DNA from: Novosphingobium flavum
Lineage (GTDB): Bacteria > Pseudomonadota > Alphaproteobacteria > Sphingomonadales > Sphingomonadaceae
Direction: 5' to 3'
Assembly (NCBI RefSeq): GCF_014230315.1
Contig: NZ_JACLAW010000002.1
Span: 248,001 to 312,000, forward strand
Length of the DNA: 64,000 nucleotides
Position numbers and translations under genes: made by a program. This document shows, piece by piece, positions 7,645 to 14,876 of this stretch. The stretch's first letter is position 1. Each line of letters starts with the position of its first letter. Under the pieces are notes generated by a model. It had not been told where the DNA came from. It ran no database searches and saw only the letters and a list, made by a program, of their open reading frames with translations.

Positions 7645-8897
7645 TTGTAGGTGGTCAGCCCCTCGAGCGCGACCGGGCCGCGCGCGTGAAGCCGACCGGT
7701 GGCGATGCCGATCTCGGCGCCGAGGCCGAACTCGCCGCCATCGGCGAACTGGGTGGAGGCATTGACCATGACGATCGCCGAATCGACCTGATTGAGGAAG
7801 CGCTCGGCGACTTGCGAATCGGCGGTGACGATCGCGTCGGTATGGGCCGAAGAGTGCGCGGCGATATGGGCCAGCGCGGCATCGAGCCCGTCGACCACGG
7901 CGACCGAGAGGATCGCGTCAAGGTATTCGGTGTCCCAGTCATTGGCCGAGGCCGGCTTGATCCGGGGATCGAGCGCCTGGGCGCGGGCATCGCCGCGCAG
8001 TTCGCAGCCCGCATCGAGCAGGGCCGCGACTACGCCATGCGAACCGGGGAAGGCGGCGTCGAGCAGGAGGGTTTCCATCGAGCCGCAAATGCCGGTGCGG
8101 CGCATCTTGGCGTTGAGCGCGATCTCGCGCGCCATGGCCGGATCGGCCGCGGCGTGGAGGTAAGTGTGGCAGATCCCGTCAAGGTGCGCGAGCACGGGCA
8201 CCCGCGCATCGGCCTGGACGCGGGCGACGAGGCTCTTGCCGCCGCGCGGGACGATCATGTCGATCAGGCCCGCCGCCGTGAGCATCGCGCCGACCACGGC
8301 GCGGTCCTGCGTGGGGACGAGCTGGACCGCTTCGGCCGGGGCGCCGGCCGCGGCGAGGCCCGCGGCAAAGGCGGCCATGATCGCGCGGTTGGAATGGACC
8401 GCCTCGCTGCCGCCGCGCAGCAGGGCGGCATTGCCCGAGCGCAGGCACAGGGCGGCGGCATCGGCGGTGACGTTGGGGCGGCTTTCGTAAATGATCCCGA
8501 TCAGGCCGATCGGCACCCGCACCCGGCTGAGGGCAAGACCGTTGGGGCGCATCGACCGGTCGATCACCTGGCCGACCGGATCGGGGAGGCCCGCCACCTG
8601 GTCGACCGCGTCAGCGATTCCGGCGAGGCGCGCGGGATCGAGCCGCAGCCGGTCGAGCATGGCGCCGGTGAGGCCGTTCGCCTCGCCCGCCGCGACGTCG
8701 AGCGCATTGGCGGCGAGAATCTCCGGCTCGGCCGCGCGCAGGGCGGCGGCGGCGGAGCACAGGGCGGCAGCCTTCTCGCCGTCGGTCAGGCCGGCAAGTT
8801 CGCGCTGCGCAGCGCGGCCGGCGCGGGCGAGGCGGTGAACCAGCGCTTCGGCGGATTCGGCGGCGCTCTCGGTGAGGGGGTGGACAGCGGCAGTCAT
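7608..8897 (-). CDS. proA: glutamate-5-semialdehyde dehydrogenase
   Basis: 429 aa. ProA reduces gamma-glutamyl phosphate to glutamate semialdehyde with NADPH in proline synthesis. It is an aldehyde-dehydrogenase-superfamily protein; the catalytic cysteine lies in KMRRTGICGSMETLL. Other family segments are GIIYESRPNVTAD and the near-C-terminal FADGGEFGLGAEIGIAT. I chose the ATG at 8897 (MTAAVHPL); another in-frame ATG lies 18 bp upstream at 8915 and neither has a strong ribosome binding site. The gene is divergent from the M23/bactofilin unit, with the GANTC cluster between them. Confidence 0.94.
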   Translation of the reverse strand: MTAAVHPLTESAAESAEALVHRLARAGRAAQRELAGLTDGEKAAALCSAAAALRAAEPEILAANALDVAAGEANGLTGAMLDRLRLDPARLAGIADAVDQVAGLPDPVGQVIDRSMRPNGLALSRVRVPIGLIGIIYESRPNVTADAAALCLRSGNAALLRGGSEAVHSNRAIMAAFAAGLAAAGAPAEAVQLVPTQDRAVVGAMLTAAGLIDMIVPRGGKSLVARVQADARVPVLAHLDGICHTYLHAAADPAMAREIALNAKMRRTGICGSMETLLLDAAFPGSHGVVAALLDAGCELRGDARAQALDPRIKPASANDWDTEYLDAILSVAVVDGLDAALAHIAAHSSAHTDAIVTADSQVAERFLNQVDSAIVMVNASTQFADGGEFGLGAEIGIATGRLHARGPVALEGLTTYKWQVRGTGQTRP

Positions 8898-8939
8898 GGG
8901 GCGGGCGCCTATCATTATCGGGGCGGATTGTCAGCAAGC

Positions 8940-9052
8940 GACTCTGCCGACAGGGGAATGTGGGGACGACCTACCCGGTTGCGCAATGGTTCCAACGGTT
9001 CGTCGCGCGACTCTTTCGATTCAACCCGAGTCTGGCGGCACGGATTCGATTC
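8940..9052. promoter_or_regulatory. GANTC (CcrM site) cluster in the proA/M23-bactofilin divergent gap
   Basis: Six GANTC sites lie in 113 bp: 8940, 9009, 9018, 9028, 9043 and 9048; five are inside 44 bp and the last two are back to back. GANTC is the target of the cell-cycle methylase CcrM, and methylated GANTC promoters are read by GcrA in alphaproteobacteria. At about 65% GC the chance expectation for 44 bp is about 0.14 sites. The rest of the gap (to 9186) holds no gene I can support. The control role is inferred. Confidence 0.55.
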
Positions 9053-9186
9053 ATCGCCGCTGCCCTGCTAGCGGCTGCGCCCGGACGGGTCTTCGAGATC
9101 GGGAAAATAGGGGTCGCTTGGTGCAATCAAACCGGGCTGCGCTGCAAGCGCGGCTGCGGAGCTGGTTTCCGGATCGCGAATTCTTC

Positions 9187-10217
9187 ATGCGATCGGAAGG
9201 GCAGGTCCGTTTTATCCGCATTTCCGCGAAGACGCAGATGCGCGCCGCCGGCGTTGCCGCCGCGCTGCTCGTCGCCTGGCTCGGCACCATGGCCTGGGTC
9301 GGCGTCGCCTCGGTGATCGCCTCGTTCCAGCACGAAGACCTGCTTGACCGCGAGGCCAAAGTGGCCAGCGCGGAAAGCCGCGTCGCCGCCTATCGCGGCA
9401 ATATCGACAAGGTGGCCGACGACCTCCAGCGCCGCCAGGATTTCATCTCGAAGATGGTCGAGGCCCATGTGGGCGATCTGCCCGCTGCCACCAAGGCCGG
9501 GGAAACCGTCTCCGATTCGGCGGGCGAGGCGAAGAAAACCGTCGACAAGGTCAGCGCCGCCGTGCCCGAGGCCGCGCCGCTGGCCCGGATCGAGGCGCGC
9601 CAGCTCGCCTTCGTCGAGGCGCTGACCCGCATGGCCGACCGCCGCTCCGCCGCGGCCGAGACCGCGCTGCGCAAGTTCGGCCTCGATCCGCGCCGGGTTC
9701 TTGCCGAAGTGCGCGACGAGAGCGCCATGGGCGGCCCGGCCATGCCGCTGTCCACCTCGGCCGACGGTTCGCTCGACCCGCGCTTTGCCCGTCTCGGCGC
9801 TTCGGCTTCCGCAGCAATCCGTTCGGCGGCGGCGGCGGCGAGTTCCACCCCGGGCTCGACTTCAAGGGCCCCTACGGCGCCCCGATCTATGCCGCCGCAA
9901 AGGGCCGGGTCAGCTTCGTCGGCCAGCGCTCGGGCTATGGCAACTGCGTCGAGGTCGATCACGGCAACGGCCTCGTCACGCGCTATGCCCACATGTCGGC
10001 CTTCCGCACCAAAGTTGGCACACGGGTTGAACCGGGCCAGCTGATCGGCCAGATCGGCAGCACCGGCCGCTCGACCGGGCCGCACCTGCATTTCGAAGTC
10101 CGCATCAACGATCGCGCGATCAACCCGCGCCCCTTCCTGGAGGTCGCCCCGCATGTTCTCGAAGAAGCCCGAAGCCCAGCACGCACCTCGGACCCACACA
10201 CCGCAAACAGGGGGTAA
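9187..10217 (+). pseudogene. M23 family peptidase, frameshifted (bactofilin partner)
   Basis: The frame opened by the ATG at 9187 encodes a short cytoplasmic start, one membrane segment (about residues 18-40), and a periplasmic coiled coil, up to FARLG near 9798. From 9801 the homology continues in another frame: FGFRSNPFGGGG, then HPGLDF, GYGNCVEVDHGNG, and GPHLHFEV, ending at 10217. The zinc ligands (HxxxD and HLH) are therefore intact but out of frame with the start. The change equals loss of one base (or 3n+1). The linker of some tens of residues usual between coil and LytM domain in such proteins also seems to be missing, which favours a true small deletion over a single base error. The 3' end overlaps bactofilin by 65 bp, the usual pairing. 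Either a disrupted gene or an assembly error. Confidence 0.75.
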
Positions 10218-10581
10218 TACCATGGCCGGATCGACCTTCTCGGTGCTTGGCGCCGACCTTTCCATCAAGGGCGACATCACCGCCCGCGCCGACCTCCACA
10301 TCGACGGCACGGTGGACGGCGACATCACCTGCTCCGACCTCGTCCAGGGCGAGGCGAGCACGATCATCGGCGGCGTGACCGCCGAGAGCGCCCGCCTTGC
10401 TGGCACGATTCGCGGCTCGGTCAACGCCGCCACGCTGGTGATCCTCAAGACCGCGCGGATCGACGGCGACGTGACCTACGACGCCCTGACCATCGAGCAG
10501 GGCGCCCGCGTTGACGGCCGCCTGACGCCGCGCGCCTCGGCCGAACCGAAGCTCAGCGTGGCTGGCGGGACCGAGGCCTGA
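10153..10581 (+). CDS. bactofilin family cytoskeletal protein
   Basis: 142 aa. Bactofilins polymerise without nucleotide into filaments that place peptidoglycan enzymes and shape curvature or stalks. The central part is a right-handed beta-helix made of short repeats (DLSIKGDIT, LHIDGTVDGDIT, IIGGVTAESARLAGTIRGSV, KTARIDGDVT, IEQGARVDGRLT). The start MFSKKPEA at 10153 matches the usual bactofilin N terminus; a later ATG at 10222 is possible. It overlaps the M23 peptidase reading frame, the typical bactofilin-M23 operon. If the peptidase is truly broken, the bactofilin has lost its cis partner; the other M23 gene at 26.2 kb is intact but unlinked. Confidence 0.92.
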   Translation: MFSKKPEAQHAPRTHTPQTGGNTMAGSTFSVLGADLSIKGDITARADLHIDGTVDGDITCSDLVQGEASTIIGGVTAESARLAGTIRGSVNAATLVILKTARIDGDVTYDALTIEQGARVDGRLTPRASAEPKLSVAGGTEA

Positions 10582-10590
10582 GGCTTTCCC

Positions 10591-10760
10591 TCGAAACGGG
10601 TTAAGAAAAGTTCTCTAAGAACAATGACTTACGCAGGGGCTAACACCCCTGCACCCTTTGCCGTCTCCCGGCGATGGGTCAATGTGAGGGGGAGCCTTGT
10701 ACGCCGAGGCCGCGCCGGAAGACGTTACGGGGTCTGGGGCCCTTGGCCCCAGGATCAACG
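10591..10760 (+). repeat. mosaic intergenic repeat, copy B
   Basis: Lies between the convergent ends of bactofilin and the acyl-CoA ligase gene. Hairpin 1 is GCAGGGG/CCCCTGC (10633-10652), hairpin 2 is CTGGGGCC/GGCCCCAG (10734-10752). The outer inverted ends are eroded, though AAGAACAATGACTTA just before hairpin 1 still resembles the other copies. Plus orientation. Confidence 0.75.
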
Positions 10761-10770
10761 TCCCACTTGG

Positions 10771-12468
10771 TCAGGCGGGTTGGAGCTCGGCCTGTGCCTC
10801 GGCCCGGAGCGCCTTGCGGTCGAGCTTGCCGATCATGGTCTTGGGCATGGTTTCGCGGATCACCACGGCATCGCAGCGTTCGTGCTTGCCGACGCGGTCG
10901 TTGAGCCAGTCGCGCAGGTCGGCTGCGCTTGCGGGTTGATCGGGCCGAAGGGTGACGAAAGCGCGGGGCACTTCACCGCGATAGGCATCGGGCATGCCGA
11001 TCACGAGGGCTTCCTTGACCGCGGGATGCTGCAGCAGGACGGCCTCGACCTGGCTGGGGAATACCTTGAAGCCGCCGACGGCGATCATGTCCTTCATCCG
11101 GTCGACGATGCGCACGAAGCCGTCTTCCTCCAGCACGGCGACGTCGCCGGTGCGCAGCCAGCGTTCGCCGGACAGGGTGGTGAAGGCGGAGGCATCGGCC
11201 TCGGGGCGGTTCCAGTAGCCCCGCATGATCTGCGGGCCGGCGATGACCAGTTCGCCCGGTTCGCCGGGGGTGGCGAGGCGGGAGGGATCCTCCTTGTCGA
11301 CCATGGCGAGGCGGGTGGCGGGGAGCGGCTGGCCGATCGTGCCGGGGCGGTCGGCGCCTTCATAGGCATTGGCGCTGGCAACCCCGGAACATTCGGTGAG
11401 GCCGTAGCCTTCGCACAGGCGCACGCCGGTGATCGCCTCGAACCGTTCCTTGACCGCGCCCGGCAGCGGGGCGCCGCCGGAGATGCAGACGCGCAGGCTC
11501 GACATGTCGGTCCCCTCGAGGCGCGGATCGTCGAGCAGGGCCTGGAACATGGTCGGCACGCCGGGGAACGAGGTGGGCCTCGTGCGGCGGATCGCGGCGA
11601 GGACCTGGCCCGTATCGAAACGCGGCAGCATGGCGATGCAGCCGCCGTCGACCACGGTGCGGTTGAGTACGCAGGCATTGGCGAAGACGTGGAACAGCGG
11701 AAGGGCGCCGAGGATCACGTCCCGCTCTGACTGGTGGGGATCGATCGCCTCGATCTGGCGGGCATTGGCGGTGAGGTTGAAATGGCTGAGCATGGCGCCC
11801 TTGGGGGTGCCGGTGGTGCCGCCGGTATATTGCAGCAGGGCTAGGCTCTCGCGGGGATCGAGCGCGACCGGATCGGGCTCGGCGGGGTGCAGCATGGCCG
11901 CCCATTCGTGCATGTCCGCGCGGCGCGGAACGGGGGTGAGCTGGGCGCCGTTGACGAGGCGGAACGCGAAGCCCTTGAACCGGGGCAACATGGCGGTGAA
12001 GCGGCCGACGACGAGGCCTTCGAGCGCGGAGCCATCGAGCACGGCGAGCGCATGGGGCAGCAGCTTGGCGAGATCGACCGTGACGAGCAGGCGCGTGCCC
12101 GAATCGGCGACCTGGGCTTCCAGTTCCTCGACCGTATAGAGCGGGGAGAAGTTGACCACCGTGGCCCCGGCCAGCATCGCGCCGTAGTAGGCCGGGACGT
12201 AGATCGGCACGTTGGGCAGGTAGAGCCCGACCCGGTCACCCGGCCTGATGCCCCATTGCTGCAGCCCTGCGGCGAAGGCCTTCGCCTCGGCATGGAGCGC
12301 GGCATAGCTGTAGGTGCGGCCGAAGAATTCGACGAGGGGGTGCGAAGCGTGATCGCGGGCCGCCCGCGCGAAAAGCTCGGGCAAGGTCAGCGGTTCGTAG
12401 TCCTGCTCCCACGCACACGGATGAGCGTAACCCGTGCGCCACGGTTCCGGCGCCTTATTGACATCCAT
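10771..12468 (-). CDS. long-chain fatty acid-CoA ligase (AMP-forming)
   Basis: 565 aa. It activates a carboxylic acid, probably a long-chain fatty acid, as acyl-AMP and then acyl-CoA. The P-loop is LLQYTGGTTGTPKGAM; further AMP-binding motifs are EGYGLTECSG, WLRTGDVAVLEEDGF and the lysine-bearing C-terminal MPKTMIGKLDRKAL. FadD-type proteins show the same N-terminal layout (LPELFARAARDHASHPLVEFFGRTYSY). I chose the ATG at 12468 (MDVNKAPEPW); a start 36 bp upstream adds a poorly matching basic stretch. Monocistronic by context. Substrate chain length cannot be told from sequence. Confidence 0.9.
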   Translation of the reverse strand: MDVNKAPEPWRTGYAHPCAWEQDYEPLTLPELFARAARDHASHPLVEFFGRTYSYAALHAEAKAFAAGLQQWGIRPGDRVGLYLPNVPIYVPAYYGAMLAGATVVNFSPLYTVEELEAQVADSGTRLLVTVDLAKLLPHALAVLDGSALEGLVVGRFTAMLPRFKGFAFRLVNGAQLTPVPRRADMHEWAAMLHPAEPDPVALDPRESLALLQYTGGTTGTPKGAMLSHFNLTANARQIEAIDPHQSERDVILGALPLFHVFANACVLNRTVVDGGCIAMLPRFDTGQVLAAIRRTRPTSFPGVPTMFQALLDDPRLEGTDMSSLRVCISGGAPLPGAVKERFEAITGVRLCEGYGLTECSGVASANAYEGADRPGTIGQPLPATRLAMVDKEDPSRLATPGEPGELVIAGPQIMRGYWNRPEADASAFTTLSGERWLRTGDVAVLEEDGFVRIVDRMKDMIAVGGFKVFPSQVEAVLLQHPAVKEALVIGMPDAYRGEVPRAFVTLRPDQPASAADLRDWLNDRVGKHERCDAVVIRETMPKTMIGKLDRKALRAEAQAELQPA

Positions 12469-12540
12469 GTAAACTAGTGTGCGCCATTGCCGGCGTTTCG
12501 GCAAGGGGGTGCCGAGATTTCCTGATCCACGGCGCGGAAC

Positions 12541-12573
12541 AAAAAAGCCCCGGATCGGGTGATCCGGGGCCTT
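12541..12573 (-). terminator. intrinsic terminator of trcR
   Basis: Perfect 10 bp stem GCCCCGGATC/GATCCGGGGC (12547-12570), 4-base loop, and six A on the left, which are a U6 run in the minus-strand transcript. It lies 27 bases after the trcR stop. A short T3 on the other side could give weak action in the other direction. Confidence 0.85.
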
Positions 12574-12596
12574 TCGTGTTCGGGTTGGCGCGTGGC

Positions 12597-13298
12597 TCAG
12601 TCTTCGCCGGCGGCCTCGGCAGCGCGCTTGGCGATGAGCCAGGCAGCGGCTTCGGCTTCCTGGGCCGCCTCGCTGGCGATGCGGACCTGGGCCTGGCGTT
12701 CGGCGCGCAGTTCTTCGATCAGCGCGTCGCGGTCATCGCCCAGACGCTCGTCGTCGAGGCCATCGTCCTCGATCCCGGCGCGCTTGGCCGCCTTGGCGAC
12801 GATCGCATCGAGTTCGCGCTGCGAGCAGAGGCCGAGGGTGACCGGGTCCTTGGGGTTGATGTTGGAGATGTTCCAGTGAGACCGATCGCGGATCGCGGCG
12901 ATCGTGGTGCGGGTCGTGCCGATCAGCTTGCCGATCTGGGCGTCCGACACCTCGGGGTGGTTGCGCAGGATCCAGGCGATGCCGTCGGGCTTGTCCTGGC
13001 GCTTGGACACCGGGGTGTAGCGCGGGCCCTTGGTGCGGCTGACGGTGACCGGCGCCTTGAACATGCGCAGGCGATAGTTCGGATCGGCCTGGCCCTTCTC
13101 GATTTCGGGCATGGTCAGCTCGCCCGAGCGGACCGGATCGCGGCCGGTGTACTTGGCCGAGGCCAGATCGTCGGCCATGGCCTGTACTTCGAGGATGTGC
13201 AGGCCGCAGAATTCAGCGATCTGCTCGAACGACAGCGCCGTGTTGTCGACGAGCCACGAGGCCGTCGCGTGCGGCATCAGCGGGGTGGGCTGGGTCAC
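12597..13298 (-). CDS. trcR: cell cycle transcriptional regulator TrcR (DUF1013)
   Basis: 233 aa. DUF1013 proteins of alphaproteobacteria are annotated as cell-cycle regulators. The conserved N-terminal SWLVDNTALSFEQIAEFCGLH is followed by a helix-turn-helix-like segment (SDAQIGKLIGTTRTTIAAIRD) in the middle and HWNISNINPKDPVTLGLCSQ. The last 70 residues are acidic and Ala/Glu-rich. No ATG fits the N terminus: I chose a GTG at 13298 because a GGAG box sits 9 bases before it; a TTG at 13319 and an ATG at 13277 are alternatives. It is followed by a good terminator. Direct targets are not shown by the sequence. Confidence 0.85.
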   Translation of the reverse strand: MTQPTPLMPHATASWLVDNTALSFEQIAEFCGLHILEVQAMADDLASAKYTGRDPVRSGELTMPEIEKGQADPNYRLRMFKAPVTVSRTKGPRYTPVSKRQDKPDGIAWILRNHPEVSDAQIGKLIGTTRTTIAAIRDRSHWNISNINPKDPVTLGLCSQRELDAIVAKAAKRAGIEDDGLDDERLGDDRDALIEELRAERQAQVRIASEAAQEAEAAAWLIAKRAAEAAGED

Positions 13299-13311
13299 TG
13301 GAACGTACTCC

Positions 13312-13344
13312 GGAAACAATAAGGGCCGCCCCTTCGGGCGGCCT
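13312..13344 (-). terminator. hairpin terminator after the quinone oxidoreductase gene
   Basis: Perfect 8 bp stem GGCCGCCC/GGGCGGCC (13324-13343), 4-base loop; the minus-strand side continues CTTATTGTTT. It lies about 65 bases after the oxidoreductase stop and overlaps the leader of trcR, so it probably separates the two genes. Confidence 0.65.
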
Positions 13345-13408
13345 CACTGTCGACCATCTAGGCGCGCCGGGCGGATTCGGCAAGTTATTGCTGAACCCGC
13401 ACTCGCCT

Positions 13409-14410
13409 TCACGGCATTTCGAGCACGATCTTGCCGACATGGCCGCCCGAATCCATCCGCGCATGGGCGGCGGCGGCCGCGGCCAGCGGGAAGGTGCTGT
13501 CCATCACCGGGCGGAACTCGCCCGATTCGACCAGCGGCCAGACCTCGGCGGCGATTTCGGCGCGGAGCATGGCCTTGAACTCGGCCGAGCGGGGACGCAG
13601 GGTCGAGCCGGTGAGGGTGAGGCGGCGGCTCATGATCACGGCCATGTTGAGCTCGGCCTTCAAGCCGCCGAGCACGGCGATGGTGACGTGGCGGCCATCT
13701 TCGGCAAGGCACTTGAGATTGCGCGGGACATAGTCGCCCGAGACCATGTCCAGCACGAGATCGACCCCCTTGCCGCCGGTGATCCGCTTCACCTCCTCGA
13801 CGAAGTCCTGGCTCTTGTAGTCGATCGCGTGAGCCGCGCCGAGATCGAGCGCGGCGCGGCACTTGGCGGAGCTTCCGCAGGTGACGATGGCGGTGAGGCC
13901 GAACAGGCGGGCGAGCTGGATCGCGGTGGTGCCGATACCGCTGGTGCCGCCATGGACCAGCAGGCTTTCCCCATCGCGGGCGAGGCCGCGCTGGAACACG
14001 TTGTGCCAGACGGTGAACAGGGCCTCGGGAATCGCCCCCGCCTCGGCCATCGACAGGCGCTCGGGCACGGGCAGGCAGTGGTCGGCCCGGGCGATGCAGT
14101 AGGGCGCATAGCCGCCGCCATTGACGAGGGCGCAGACCTTGGTTCCGGGGAGCAGCGTGATCACCCCGGCCCCGAGCGCGGCGACCGTGCCCGAAACCTC
14201 GAGCCCCGGCAGCGGCGAAGCGCCGGGCGGCGGCGGATAGAGGCCCTTGCGCTGGGCAACGTCGGGACCGTTGATCCCGGCATAGGCGACCTTGATCAGG
14301 ACTTCGCCGGGGCCCGGCTCGGGCACGGCCACTTCGACCGGCTGCAACACCTCGGGCCCGCCGGCGCCGGCAAAACCCATTGCGATCATCGTCGTGCCCA
14401 TCGCAGTCAT
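13409..14410 (-). CDS. NAD(P)H-quinone oxidoreductase, zinc-independent MDR family (PIG3-like)
   Basis: 333 aa. Medium-chain dehydrogenase/reductase of the quinone oxidoreductase type, reducing small quinones or enones with NAD(P)H. It has the GroES-like N-terminal part (AGINGPDVAQRKGLYPPPPGAS), then a nucleotide-binding segment LLVHGGTSGIGTTAIQLARL and AIDYKSQDFVEEVK. No structural or catalytic zinc ligands are evident, as expected for this branch. Several Met codons cluster at the start; the ATG at 14410 (MTAMGTTMIAMGF) is my choice and a longer start at 14476 adds an unconserved stretch. Stand-alone gene. Confidence 0.9.
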   Translation of the reverse strand: MTAMGTTMIAMGFAGAGGPEVLQPVEVAVPEPGPGEVLIKVAYAGINGPDVAQRKGLYPPPPGASPLPGLEVSGTVAALGAGVITLLPGTKVCALVNGGGYAPYCIARADHCLPVPERLSMAEAGAIPEALFTVWHNVFQRGLARDGESLLVHGGTSGIGTTAIQLARLFGLTAIVTCGSSAKCRAALDLGAAHAIDYKSQDFVEEVKRITGGKGVDLVLDMVSGDYVPRNLKCLAEDGRHVTIAVLGGLKAELNMAVIMSRRLTLTGSTLRPRSAEFKAMLRAEIAAEVWPLVESGEFRPVMDSTFPLAAAAAAHARMDSGGHVGKIVLEMP

Positions 14411-14526
14411 CCTCATAAAAAACCTGGCAAAGTCCGTCCGTCGGCCAATGGTTTGCTGCGATCCCTTGTGGGTCACTCCATGGAGGGCGTTGACAGGAAG
14501 CGCAAGGCGTCCAATGTTGCAGTGCA

Positions 14527-14739
14527 GTGGATGACGAACCGCCCCTTCGCCGCGGGGATGCCGCGAACCAGCTTTCCCGCGAAAGCCTCGACAGCTATTC
14601 GCAGGAGGAACTGGCCGAGCGCGTGATCCTGCTCGAGGCGGAAATCGCCCGGGTGAAGGCGCACGGCCAGAAGGCGGCGGCCCACCGCCTGGCCGCCGAG
14701 GCCTTCTTCAAACCACCCAGCGACACGGCAAGAAGCTGA
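14527..14739 (+). CDS. DUF1192 family protein
   Basis: 70 aa. Short alphaproteobacterial family of unknown function. The core is visible: SYSQEELAERVILLEAEIARVKAH, an amphipathic helix with heptad spacing that can form a coiled coil, followed by AAHRLAAEAFFK. The start is a GTG at 14527 giving MDDEPPLRR. Divergent from the quinone oxidoreductase and 137 bp upstream of clpA. No function should be assumed. Confidence 0.8.
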   Translation: MDDEPPLRRGDAANQLSRESLDSYSQEELAERVILLEAEIARVKAHGQKAAAHRLAAEAFFKPPSDTARS

Positions 14740-14876
14740 TGCCGCGCGCCGCCTCTCCCAATCGCGCGGCGGCCTCCTATATTTCCTGTCGTGCAACCGG
14801 GGTGTTCAATCCCTGTTTATCCTGTCGTCCTACCCTGGGTCCGCCGGGACTCGTCTCCCCAACGAAAGAAACATAA

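Noticed and set aside
8961..9080. Possible tRNA in the proA/M23 gap because of GATTCGATTC-like sequence
   Set aside because: No acceptor stem or anticodon arm can be formed; the pattern is explained by GANTC sites.
10624..11730. 368-codon plus-strand frame starting in repeat copy B and running antisense through the acyl-CoA ligase gene
   Set aside because: The first part is the repeat (TPAP word), the rest an antisense shadow.
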